From positions 992,001 through 1,056,000 of the forward strand of contig UWYS01000002.1 of NCBI GenBank assembly GCA_900291925.1: a DNA stretch of 64,000 bases. Direction: 5' to 3'. The stretch's first letter is position 1, and each line of letters opens with the position of its first letter. The notes beneath the pieces were generated by a model. That model did not search any database. It was given only the letters and a program-made list of their open reading frames with translations, and was not told the origin of the DNA. Below are positions 1 to 11,026 of this stretch, in pieces. Origin of the DNA: Thecaphora thlaspeos. Taxonomy: Eukaryota; Basidiomycota; Ustilaginomycetes; Urocystidales; Glomosporiaceae. A program made the translations under genes and the position numbers.

Positions 1-1050
1 TCTCGGTGAGCTCGTTGAAGAGCTGCAGAGGGAACTCGCTCTCGTCGAGCGGCCTCTCGCTGCCTTCGAGCCTCTTGATCGTCAGCACGTACTTGTCCCG
101 CTCGTGCTCCGGGACGGCGAAGCGCTGCAGCGCCTGCGTTAAGAGGTGCGTCGAGGGTGTGTTCCCATTGAGCAACACCGTCTTGAAGGTCGAGTCGGAC
201 TCGATTCCTTGACCGGCAAATACGCGCATCACGCTCAGCATCGGCGTGGAGCCCGAAGGTCCAACCAGGCTCCCTGGTCGCGCCGGCTTGCTCGACCTGG
301 ACGCCGTGCCGTAAGCCTGGTCGCGATCGCGGCTGTTGCGTGCCTGCTCGCCCTCGTTGGAGGGCCGCATTGAAAGGAACTGGCGCTGGTAGGCCTCCTG
401 CGTCGCTCGGTCCCTCTCCTGGACCGTCCGACCCATTCCGACGCTTTGTCCCGGCGCGAAGCTGGCGTTGGCCGCAGCGATGTGGTTGGGCGGAACGGCA
501 GCAGCAGGGCTGGCTCTGCCTCGACCGGGCCCCGCAAAGCTGTCCTCGGAGCTGCGTCCGGTAACGATGCTGTCGCGGTCCTCGCCACCGAAGCTGCCGC
601 TCTTGCGGTCCTTCTTGTCCTTTGACCTGGAGAACAGGCTGAAGACGCCCGACCGCTTCTTTGCCGCCTTGTCGTCGCTGCCGGCCTCGGAGATGTCGTC
701 GCCCGCCTTTGACCGCCTGTTGCTCTTCCGCTTGTCGTCGCGCTTTGCGTCGGGGGACCCGACGGACGAGCTGCGGTCGCCGGCGAGGGCGCCGGAGGCT
801 GCGCTGGCATCGGAGGCCGAGCGGTCGCGCTGCGCCTGGAGCTGCGAGGGGAGGAAGCCGCTGGAGCTGTGGGTGCTGTGGCGGCTTCCGTTGGGCCCTG
901 CCACCGGTGCCTGCTGGTAAGGCTCGCCGTCGGAGCTGACGCTCGAGATCGGTCTGTCGCCCGAAATTGTACGAATGAGCGCTGGGTCGCGCTGGCCGGG
1001 AGCGAGTCCCCTCTGCTGCTGCGACTGTTGCTGTTGCGGCTGATTCGGCT

Positions 1051-1084
<34 letters not shown>

Positions 1085-2752
1085 CGCCTGATTCTGCCAC
1101 TGCTGCTGTCGGGATGCATCCGAATCAGCACTTCCGGCCGCAGCTGCCGCTGGACCGCGTCCCGCTCCGATTCCCGATTGCATTTGTGCCGCTGCAGCGG
1201 TGTCCATGGAACGCTGTGGCGCCTGTCCCTGCTGAACTCCGCGGCTGCTCTGCTCGGCGACGGCTCCGCCATGCATCGGCCTGACCGCGTAACTCCCTGC
1301 GGCCGCCTCCTGCCCCTGCCCCTGGGACTCGGACTCGGACTCGGTCTGGGTCTGTGTCTGACGGTGTGGCTCCTCGTCGGCCGTCGAGCTAGCGCTTTCC
1401 TCTACCGAGTAGCCGCTTCCCGGTCGCCCGTCGCCCTTGGGAGCAGCGCTGTAGTTCTGCACCTCGTGCTGGCGCTGAATCCTCTCTGCCTCGCCGCCGT
1501 CCCAGCCCATGCCATCGTCTGGCTCCATGCCGGCGAAGGCGTCGACCTCGGCCTCTTCGTCGCTGCTCATCTCCTCGTCCTCGTACTCGTAGATCGGATC
1601 GCCATTCTCATCGAGCTCGACCATGACCTCCTCATCGTACTCCCCTTCCTCCTCGGACGAGTACTCGTTGCCACTGTGCTCGTAATGGGTCGACGGGCCA
1701 AAGACGACGCCGCGCTTGTTGCGCTTTTGTTCCTTGCTCAGGGGCGCGGGCGCCCCCAGCGCGCGCCTCGACAGCGCGCTGAGCTTGCCCGAGTGGACCG
1801 AGAGACCGCTGGACCCGGTGGCGTGCCGGGCTTTGAGCAGGTGGCTCTTCCAGATCTGTTCCGGGACCTGGATGTGATCGTCCTCTGTCGCGCTGGTAAG
1901 GTCGACGTTGCGGTGCTTGTTGAGCCTAGCCAGGCGCTCGAAGGGCGTCTCGATGTTTTCGGCGGGAATGTAGCCAACCTCTTGGGTGCGCAGCACGCGG
2001 ACGAGCCACCAGTAGCTATTGCTGTCATCGAGCAGGGTGAGATGGTTGCCCTTGTGCACGGTGGCCTGGCCCTCGATGTGGGCGACGAAGTTGTGCAGCG
2101 CGTAGACGAGGTCGAAGTCGATGTTTTCGTCGATCGAGGGACTCGATGATAGCTCAACATCGTCGACGTCGTCCTCGTCGTCCTCAAGGTCGTGACCATC
2201 GTCTTCGCCGATGTGGTCTTGGTCGTCGTCGTACATCATCTCGTCGTGTAGCCCCTCGGACGAGCGGCGGTTCCTCTGGCCGTATCCTGCCCCGTCGTCG
2301 GAAGAGTCGGACTCTTGGTCGGCGTATCGAGAGGACTGTTTGTTGCTGCGCTGCTGCTGCTGCGACGGTCGCTGGCGTTTGTCGCCATGTGACTGATCGC
2401 GGGTGGCCCTCGCGCCTGCGCTACCGCTGCCCGCCCTCAGCCTCCTCCGCGTGGCCGCAGCGTAGGCATCCTGGCCGTCGTCATCGCTGCTAAAGCCTCC
2501 GTAGTCCTGGTCCCCCTTGCCTAGTTCGCTGTCGAGATGGTCATCGGCGGTGTAGGCACTGGCGTCGCCAGAGCCGCCAGCGCCTTCTGGACCGGGTGGC
2601 TGCGCCGAAGCGCGGATCTGCGACTGGGCCTTTGATGCGATGGCGGCCTGGCGGGCGCGGGGCGTGATGCTGGTGCTGGACCCGCCGATGCCGATGTCGC
2701 TGTTGGGGCCGACATTGACGTCGAGCGTCAGTGCTGGCTTGACCCTAGCCAT
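1..2752 (-). CDS. BUD14: BUD14/TEA4-like SH3 and Ras-association domain polarity protein (3' end cut by window)
   Basis: One uninterrupted reading frame starts at ATG 2752 (MARVKPALTLDV) and runs off the window edge after 917 codons. Around residues 217-278 lies an SH3 domain of the Bud14/Tea4 type (YALHNFVAHIEG, LLDDSNSYWWLVRVL, GYIPAENIETPFERLARLNK). The middle is low complexity: acidic patches, a Gln tract at about 1037-1082, and Ser/Lys/Arg-rich stretches. The last ~78 residues in the window (MRVFAGQGIESDSTFKTVLL onward) look like a ubiquitin-fold Ras-association domain. In yeasts this family joins polarity landmarks and microtubule tips to formins and type 1 phosphatase; that role is inferred from the family. 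The SH3 call is firm, the RA call good. The stop codon is outside the window. Confidence 0.85.
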
Positions 2753-4134
2753 CGAGGCCGCTGTCGTCCGAGGTGTGGCTGGGAGGGAAGTTAGTAGACA
2801 CGAACTGAGCAGGGTAAGGGCAAGGGCAGTGTCGAGATGGAAGTGACCGGGCGGTGCTGATTATGCGAAGGTGAGGGCGAAGGCGAGGGCGATGAAGACG
2901 CAGTCGGAAGGCGATAGAGTGAGGAAGCTGTCGGGACGAAGCGGAGCGTTCGGAAAGTGAGTCGTTGAGAAGACGAGATGCCGGATCCGTAGGTCTTGCT
3001 TTGAGTTTCAGAGTGGTAGAAGTTGGAGAGCGATCGACGCCGTCCAGGGACGGATGCGATGGGTACACTGTGCTCGTCGAAGGGCGGCGCACTAGTTACA
3101 CTCGAGTCGCGACACGCCGGGCGGTCGAAGGTGGGCGCGCAGTATGGTCGGGCGGGGCGTGGGGTGTCGTGACAGATCTGAAGGTGCGCGGGACTGGGCG
3201 AGGGCGGCGTTCCTGTGAAGCGTAAGGGGTGGTGAAGGTCGTGGAGATGGATCGGCCGTGTTTGCCGGCTTGCGAGAGCCGACCTGGGTGGTGCGGGGAC
3301 GACGGGAGCCCAAGGTGCACCGGAGATGGTTGGTGGTGGGTGGTGTCGTGGCGGCTGGCTGATGAAGAGCGCGCTGCGTCTCACTTGGGCCCCAGTTGCA
3401 GGCGGCTCACGCTTGGAAAAAAAGGTGCGGACCTGCGCGACGTCGGGTGGGCGATGAAGTGCGAGAGTGCGTGCGTGTGCGTGTGCGTGTCTGTAATGAC
3501 CCGGGATAGGGCCGGAGACGAGATGAAGGACCACGGCTACACGTAACTGTCGCGCTGATTTGCGGCGCTGCCGTCGACGAGATGGGAGGCAGCGAAGGGG
3601 TGTAGGAGTCGGGATGTTGGAGTCCAGGCGGGGCAAGCGCTGCGAGGCCGGCCGGTGAGCTCGAGCGACGCCGGCTCGCTGCGATATCGTCCGTTGGTTG
3701 GTCCGTCGGTTGGTCCGTCGGTCCGTCCGTCGGTCGGGGGCGTGCCGCCTCGCGCCAACCCTCTGACAAAGTTCAAAGGCCCCCGTTGTATTCCAAGCTT
3801 TTAAGTCATGCTGGCCCATGAACCTCAACGTCAAGCCAGTTGTCAATTAAGAATGATTAAATTAATGAACTCCATTGCGCCCGCCGCTGCGCTGGCGTTG
3901 GCTGGCTACCCACTAAATAAAATTAAAATTAAAATTAAAATAAATTCAAGACAAGACGAGACGAGACGAGAAAGAAGCTTTGCACGCCGTCCGCGTCACC
4001 GCCGCACCGCCGCACCGCCGCTACGCCAAGCAGAGACAGAGAGGCACCCTCATATCGCTCATATCGCGCTCGGATCGCCCGTCGAAAGCCCCCACCCAGC
4101 GAGTGACTACAGCCAAGGCCCTCCGTCACCCAAC
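2753..4134. promoter_or_regulatory. Divergent intergenic region between the BUD14-like gene and DBR1
   Basis: No convincing gene. It holds the 5' regions of two divergent genes, a GTCC/GTTG-type tandem repeat near 3689-3736, a GTGCGTGT-rich patch near 3467-3492, an AT-rich run of AAATT units at about 3915-3943 and a GACGA repeat at about 3951-3970. The AT-rich run stands out in a GC-rich setting and lies about 190 bp before the DBR1 ATG, so it may belong to that promoter. No TATA box could be assigned with confidence. Confidence 0.4.
3689..3736. repeat. Imperfect GTCCGT(C/T)GGT tandem repeat
   Basis: Several head-to-tail copies of a GTCCGTYGGT/TGGT unit are visible. It is simple sequence in an intergenic region with no sign of function. 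Confidence 0.7.
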
Positions 4135-6215
4135 ATGAAGGTGAGTAGCGCCGCTCCTGTCGCAGGCATGCACCGACCGACGCTCGCTCACCGACACTGA
4201 CACCGTCGCCGCCGCCGCCTCGCCGCCTTGGCCGCTACAGGTTGCAGTGCAGGGCTGCTCGCACGGAGAGCTCGATGCCATCTATGCCTCCATCCTCCGC
4301 GCCGAGCAGCAGCAGGGCTTCCACGTCGATCTCCTCCTCCTCTGCGGCGACTTCCAGGCTATCCGCAACCACGCCGACCTCGAATGCCTCGCCGTCCCGC
4401 AAAAGTATCGCCAGCTCGGTGGCTTCCACCGCTACTACTCTGGCGAGGAGCTCGCGCCCATCCTCACCCTCGTCATCGGCGGTAACCATGAGGCGAGCAA
4501 CTACATGTGGGAGCTCTACCACGGCGGATGGCTCGCACCCAACATCTACTACCTCGGCGCGGCGGGAGCCGTAGAGGTGGGCGGTCTGACGATCGCCGGC
4601 GCCAGCGGCATCTTCAAGTCGCACGACTACGACAAGGGACGCTTCGAGCGCTTGCCGTTCGACAACAGCACGATGCGCAGCACCTACCATGCGCGACGCT
4701 ACGATATCCACCGCCTCAAGCTGCTCGGCGACACAGACGTCGTCCTCTCGCACGACTGGCCCAACACCATCGAACAGCATGGCGACACGGCCGGACTCAT
4801 CAAGCGCAAGCCCTACTTTGCAGAAGAGATCAAGACGCACACCCTCGGATCGCCGCCGCTGCTCGAGCTGCTACAGACCCTCAAGCCGCCATACTGGTTC
4901 TCGGCGCATCTCCACGTCAAGTTTGCCGCCGTCTACGATCACGACAAGGCAGCGTCGTCCAAGCCAAGCGCCGACGCTGCGCAGGCGCCGCAGCACAATC
5001 CCGAGGCGATCGACATCGACATTGAAGACGACGACGACGACGACGGCACAGAGGCCAAGGGCGAGGCGCAGGGAGACGACGTGGTGGACGAAGAACCAAA
5101 GGGAGCTGCCTGCCAGCAGCACGGCGTGGATGCCACACCGACCGAGCACGAACAAGACGACCCGATCCCCGCCGTAGCCTCCACATCCGACCAAGGGCGC
5201 AAGCTGACCCGCTTCCTAGCGCTGAGCAAGTGTCTACCAAAGGCCGACTTCCTGCAGTACCTGGACATCCCCTCTCGCGACGACGCCGAGCCAACCGCCC
5301 GCAAGGCCGCGGCGGGCAAGGCACAGCGGGTGATGCCGACACTGCGCTACTCGAAGCGCTGGCTCGCCATCACGCGAACGCTACATCCGGAACTTTCCCT
5401 TGGCGTCAGACAACCGCCGTTACCCCCGATCGACGATGCCGCGCTTCTGCAGAAAATAAGGCAAGAAGAGGAGTGGATCGAGGCGAATCTATGCACGAAA
5501 GCGCCCCAGGCAGAAGGTCAAGGCGCGAGCAATGGCGTCAGCGTTGAGGAGGACTTTGCAGCGACGAGGGCACCACCCAAGCATCCGCTCGACGTTCTCC
5601 GTATCCAGCGCTTCGTCAGAACGGCACCGGCACCCTTCGAGCCAGGCGGACTGATGACGGGTCCACGTAAGTCGTTCAGGGCCGTAGCATGGCACGCAGC
5701 ATCGCGACACATTCGAAAGCTGACTTCTTTTCCTCTCTCTCGCGCGCTCTTTGATTGTCGCTTCAACAGCATCATGGTATACAAACCCACAAACCGAAGC
5801 CTTATGTCGCTTTCTCTCACTACCCAACAAGATCAATGCACGACCGGTCACCATGCCCTTCGCAGCACCTCCTGGCGGGACATTTCCATCCGCCACGGCC
5901 GCACCTCTTGGTTCGGGTGGGACCTTTCCGCATCCCTTTCTCGTTCAAGGTCAACACTCCTTCCACCCACCACCTACTGCACCAGGACATGGCGATGTCT
6001 CGGACAATACGAGAAAACGACCTTGGGATCATGATACCGCGAATCCCGCAGCTCAACAGCCACAAGAAGCCACTGTCTTGGATCCAAACGTTCTTGATAT
6101 TGCACAAGATGACTTTGATGGGCATGCCGATCAGAGGGAGGAGGTAGAGAACGTCGTAGGACAGCCTCACACGCTGGATGAACCGGCCAGGCGGTGGGCA
6201 GAGGGGACCGGTTAG
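4135..6215 (+). CDS. DBR1: RNA lariat debranching enzyme
   Basis: Three exons: 4135-4140 (Met-Lys only), 4241-5666 and 5770-6215. Introns are 4141-4240 (GTGAGT...ACAG) and 5667-5769 (GTAAGT...ACAG). The joined protein is 625 residues. Dbr1 hydrolyses the 2'-5' branch of intron lariats in the nucleus. Metallophosphoesterase motifs are in order: GCSHGELD (residues 7-14), CGDFQAIRN, GGNHEASNY, LSHDWPN and SAHLHVKF (near 224). The Dbr1 C-terminal motif appears only after splicing intron 2 (SWYTNPQTEALCRFLSLPNK). An acidic, low-complexity insert near residues 260-330 separates the two conserved parts. The Cys in GCSH is the usual Dbr1 metal-site residue. The gene is convergent with the mitochondrial gene 114 bp downstream. 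The two-codon first exon is an inference, but it restores the family N-terminus MKVAVQGC. Confidence 0.93.
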
Positions 6216-6329
6216 CTCGTTTTCATGTTGTAGCGCACCGCAAACGGAAGAGAATGACAGCCATCGTTCTATTCCAACATCTCATCGGACCGTACAGCAA
6301 AGCGGGACTGGTTTTCCCCCCGAGCTCCA

Positions 6330-7810
6330 TTAGACCCGCGGCGTGATCCTTCCCTGCAGAGCGGGCTCGACCTGCTTCACGAGCTTCTCTCCGTAACTCT
6401 TTCCGATCGCCTCCATGTAGGCATACATCACCCTGACGGGATCCAATCCCTGACCCGTCGTCATCTCACCACCCTTTGCCGTCGCGACGTAGTAGAGGAT
6501 CGTCCTGAAGTTGTACGACAGCGGTTCGGCGCTGCGCCCGACGGAGGAGGTCTCGTCGATGTAGTGCGACGAGAAAATGGCATTTCTTATCGCAGCGTCG
6601 GTGGACGTGGTGAGGAGCGAGATGAGCTCGTCCACCTTTTTGACGACGCGGGCGACGTGTGGGTTCGAAGCGGTCGTGGGGTCGGTGAGGTTGAAGGTCT
6701 TGATGTACGCCGAGGGCAGGAAGGAGAGCAGCACCGGGTCCATGTAGCCGTGGTTGAGCGGCGGCGTGAGCAGGACGAGGAGAGCCATTCGGTCCAGCAG
6801 CGAGAGGCGGGCGTGGAGCTCTTCCTGCTCTTCGGCCGTGTAGGGCGACGCAGCGGTCTCACCCTCGCCCTCCTGCTCGATGGGTGCGAGCATGTCAGTC
6901 TCCTGCTCCGGTACACCCTCCAGACCCGCACTCTCCAACACCTCCTTCCTTTTCCCCTTTACCGTCTTGTTCCACAGCGCCTTCTGCAGCAGGTACAGAC
7001 TCTCGAGATCCGCCTCGATACCGAACTTGTAGCGGTCCAGGTAGCCGTTGAGCGCGAGCTCCGGGTAGCCGATGGCGGCGGCACGCGATGCAAGACGGGC
7101 GCCGCTCTGCACGCCCAGGCTCCCGACGCGGTCGCGGTACATCTCGGCGAGGGAGAGGAGCGACGCGATATCTGACTGCGTCCGGGCGACTCCGGCCAGG
7201 TGGCGCCACCGCGAGAGGGCAGGCTCGCGCGACTTGTCCAGGTTGCCCCAGGATAGGTGCTCTTCGAAGAAGGCGCGCTGCGTGTTCCACCTCTTGCCGC
7301 TGGGTCGCAGAGCGCGGACGACGCCACCGCACTCCGAGGATCGAGAAGAGGCGGACGACGTAGAGGCCTTCTTCGCGCCTACCCCCTCGGCAGATGCGGT
7401 CGTCGTTTCGCCGAAGAGGTCATCTTCCGCTAGAGACAGGTCATCATCGAAGGCGGTCTCATCGAGTGCCTGCGACTTTTTTGCCTTCTTACAGGCTGAT
7501 GGCAGCGAGGGTGGATAGAGAAGGAGGAGGTCAGCGTGCGAAAGCAGGACAAGGAAAGCGGCCAGGGCCGCGAAGAGGCAATGGCGGATGCTGCACACTG
7601 TGGCACCTTCCGCCTACGACACGTACCTGTTGTAGAAGCAGAGAAGGCACGGAGAGCCATCATCTGAGCCTGCTGGCCGACCTCGAGGTCGGATCGAGCG
7701 GCGGCCGTCACTGCGGTAGGTCGGAATGCCGGAGGAGCAGCGCTGCGAGCTATGGGGCGTGTGGAGCCCGCGGCAGCTCGGAGGGCCGAACGCGCTAGTG
7801 TGTTCTTCAT
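6330..7810 (-). CDS. Unrecognised protein with a strong mitochondrial presequence
   Basis: Two exons: 7810-7627 and 7495-6330, intron 7626-7496 (GTACGT...TCAG, 131 bp), 449 residues. The first ~60 residues (MKNTLARSALRAAAGSTRPI..., ending near RAFSAS) are rich in Arg, Ala and Ser with almost no acidic residues, as in a matrix-targeting presequence. The body is mostly helical in character, with segments such as RWRHLAGVARTQSDIASLLS and YPELALNGYLDRYKFGIEAD. An acidic, Ala/Ser-rich linker follows the presequence. I do not recognise a family; a helical-repeat protein of mitochondrial translation or respiratory assembly is possible but only a guess. The start ATG is the first in frame before the presequence. 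Confidence 0.8.
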
Positions 7811-8495
7811 GTTTGTCGCTGTCTGTGACGTTGGTGTGTTCGGTCTGGCCGACGTTGCGGTTCGGTTTGGGATATGCCGTAGGCTGCGGGTGGAGGGACG
7901 GGGGACGACGTCAGAGTGGTTGAGGTAGGAGCGTAGCAACGAGGCGGGCGGGGCGGGGCGACAAGATAATTGGCCTTTCAGCCAGAATGCAGGCGAAAAA
8001 GAGGCGGCCAAGCCAGGCTGGCAGGCAGGCAGGCAACGAGGCGGACCACACCTTCCGACTCCGTTTGTCGCCCACGTGACGCCAGCCACCGCCGCCTCCC
8101 CCCGAGTCCCGGCTGTGCGATCTGCGCCGCCTCCTCACCATGGTGCATGCGCAGCCTCATCAGTCGACCACACGCTGTGTAATCTTGACACGCACTCCGA
8201 TTCTCACAACAAACGCTAGGAACAGGGAGGATGGAAGCAGCTGCTACAGAAGAGAGAGATGATGACGAGTGGCTCGGGCCCATGTACAAAAAGCTTTCGG
8301 ACGCTTGATCGAACGGAGGGAAAGGGAGAGTATGTGAAGAACGCGGCACGTCGTTTTGCTGGTACAGTACTCGAGAAAGGGAAAAGGAGGGTGAAGGCGG
8401 CGTGCAGGGTAACTTGAGTAGCTATGAACAGGCCGTGAGGCAGGACCGAAGGAGCGGACCAGCGATGGACGCGGCGAGGCAATGCGCCAGCCCGC
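7811..8495. other. Intergenic region between the mitochondrial gene and GSY1
   Basis: 5' region of the gene starting at 7810 (-) and 3' region of the glycogen synthase gene, both on the minus strand. I see no coding signal beyond short GC-driven open frames, and no repeat or RNA gene. Confidence 0.4.
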
Positions 8496-11026
8496 CTATT
8501 GCCCGTGACCATTGCCGTTGCCGTTGCCGTTGCCGTTAGGACCGTTATGGTGACTGAGGGCCTGGTCGGCGCGGTCGAGGTCGGCGCTCGAGAGCACCTT
8601 GCCGCCGCCGAGGCCGGGCGTCGAGGTGCCGCTCATGCTGCCTACCGAAGTCCCGCGGTTGCGCTGCTTCATCACCAGCGGGAACTTGTAGGCGGCCTCT
8701 TCCTCGTCGTCCGAGCCGTGCTGGCTCATGGCCTTCCAGAATTGCTGCGAGCCGCGGTAGTCGGACGTGCTCAGGCTCTGCAGCTCCTCGGTCAGCGTGC
8801 CAAACTCGCCGGGCGTGCGCATGCCTGACGGCGGCAGCCTGGGCGAGCCGGGGACCGATATCGGCGGCTGCATCTTGCCGCCGGCCGCGAGGTCATCAAA
8901 GTAGCTGTCGACGTCGTTGTCGTCGTCGAACGAGTCCGGGTAGGCGCGGCGGAGGGCGAGCTGCCTTGCCTTGGCGTACTCGAGGCCGAGGCTCTTCCAG
9001 TCTAGCAGCTCTGACAGCCGCTCGGTACGGTTGCGCTGGTTGATGCGCTGCCTCCTCGTCTTCTGGGCATACGCAAACATCTGGTCGGCCAGCTGGTTGA
9101 CGCTGTCCTCGATGCTCTTCATCCTGCGGTCGACAATGTAGATGCCGTAGTCTTCGCCACGCTCGATCGTATCCTCCATGAAGCAGCCGAAGCCGGAGAG
9201 GTTGGTCGTGATCGATGGGATGCCCATCACGGTACACTCGGCCGGCGTGTAACCCCACGGCTCGTAGTACGAGGGGAAGACGCCGAGGTGGCAGCCGCGC
9301 ACAAACTCCTCGTAGTCGAGGCCGAGGATCGGGTTGTTGGCGTTGAGAAACTCTGGGTGGAAGATCATCTTGACGCAGTCCGACGAGCGGTTGAAGAGCT
9401 GGACGCGGCGGATCTGGTTGAGGATAGGGTCACTGCTGTCGTCGACCATGTTGTGCGTCACGACAGGTGGGAGCGAGTTGCGCTTGAGGGCAAACACACG
9501 CTTCTTTAGCGCGATCTTGTCGGCGTCGGAGAGGAGCAGGCTCGGGTCGATAATGTCGGTGCCGCTCTCTCCCTGATACCTCGCCGTCCGTTCGAAGAGC
9601 CTCTCGCCGATCCTCGCCTGGATCTGCTCGACCGTGTCGCGCAGCTGCTTGGTGACCGCCTGGCCCTTGAGCGCCTCGATCGTGTACGACTTGGTCTCGG
9701 CCGGCATGATGATGAAGGCGACGACAGTGACCTTGGAGCCGGACTTCTGCAGCTTGTAGTTGAGCCGGGCCAGCGCCTCGATGAACATGTCGACGCCCTT
9801 GTTGCGGTACTCGTAGCGTCCCGCCGTGAAGAAATAGAGGGTGTTATCGAGGTCAAAGTCGTAGTGGCCGTAGAAATGCCCCTTGATGAACTCATTGATT
9901 TTGTGCTTCGAGACGGCGTGCAGGTTCTGGAACTCGTGCATTGCCGAAAACTTGACGACGTTGAGGCCGTTGGGCAGCACGCCGTCCGGCTTGCGCTTGA
10001 GCAGGTGCTCGCTCTCGTAGGCCGTGATGTGGCTGACGGTGGTGAAGACGTCGGCACAGTGAGCCGACGACCGCTCGATGCAGTAGCGGTGGTAGATGCC
10101 GCGCTTGCCCGCCTCGTGATCGACGTCAAAGTACTGGAGGTTGTTGTAGAAGTCGACGCTTCCGGCGCACAGGTAGCGGCCGAGCAGCGTGGCGTGCGTG
10201 GTAAAGATGGTCGTCACGTCAATGTGGCGCTTGCGGCAGAGCGGGATGGCGAGGCCGGCCTGCCACTCGTGGAAGTGAGCAATGACGGCCTTCTTGCGCT
10301 CTCGCGTAACAAACTGCGCGGCAGCGGGGTCGGTGGGCCAGAAGGCGAGGGGTGTAGGAGTGGGAGCTCACGTCAGTCCAGAACTCGGAGTTTGTACTGT
10401 AGTCGGAGAAAGGCGAGCCGCCGCCGCCGCCCACTCACCTCTCCGAGGAACCAAGCGACCATGTAGCCAAAGATGAGCGTCTCGTTGGTCTCGTGGTCGT
10501 TGGGCGGCGTTGGAATGCCGGCAAGGTTCCAGAGGTCGCCCTTCCATTCGTCCATGCGGTGGTACATGCTGCCGGTGTCGAAGAGAAGAACCTTTGGCGC
10601 TCGCTCGATGAGCCACCTTCCGTAGAGATACTTTACGCCGGCCGCCTTCATGCTCTCGAGCGTGTCCTTGAGCGGACCCTCTTCGGGCTCGAGCGCCTCG
10701 ACCTCCATAGGCGCCGTCTTGTAGGAGAGCGGGCCGATGAGGCAGTAACGGTCGCCGTACTCCTGCTGCGTCACTGGCGCCTTTGTCTTGATAACGGTGT
10801 AAATGCCTCCGACCTTGTTCTGCGCAGGGCGGGACGGGCGTAGGTGAAGGATGGGGAGGGAAGAGGAACCGGCGCGAGGCACGACGAGTTAGCGTTCTGC
10901 GCTCCACGTTGGCGGAAAGCTGCGGCTGCCGGGGCGCTTTTGCGTCTAAGAGCTACTCACAGCGACCTCCCAAGCAGCCTCAAAGAGGAGGGGGTTGTGA
11001 ACATCGCGCTTCTCTGTCGTCGTCAT
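8496..11026 (-). CDS. GSY1: Glycogen synthase
   Basis: Three exons: 11026-10961, 10819-10439 and 10313-8496; introns of 141 and 125 bp with GTGAGT donors; 754 residues. The enzyme transfers glucose from UDP-glucose to the growing alpha-1,4 glucan in the cytosol (GT3 family). Exon 1 ends FEAAWEVA and exon 2 opens [15 protein letters not shown], the nucleotide-sugar loop. Exon 3 starts [20 protein letters not shown] and carries [18 protein letters not shown]. The E-x7-E catalytic motif is [17 protein letters not shown] (near residue 497). An Arg-rich helix ([20 protein letters not shown]) matches the glucose-6-phosphate-responsive segment. The C-terminal tail has Ser/Thr-Pro sites ([17 protein letters not shown]) of the type phosphorylated in yeast Gsy2, then a Gly-Asn repeat made by a GTTGCC hexamer at about 8512-8540. 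All catalytic elements look intact. Confidence 0.95.

Noticed and set aside
869..2149. Long plus-strand frame (426 codons) opposite the BUD14-like gene, Leu/Arg-rich
   Set aside because: It is the antisense shadow of the Gln/Ser-rich coding strand; no motif, and the minus strand has the SH3 domain.
4235..4840. 201-codon minus-strand frame opposite DBR1
   Set aside because: Reverse of a GC-rich conserved coding exon; the DBR1 motifs are on the plus strand.
9864..10466. Plus-strand frame across the glycogen synthase exon junction
   Set aside because: Antisense to conserved GSY1 codons and spans an intron; no family motif.
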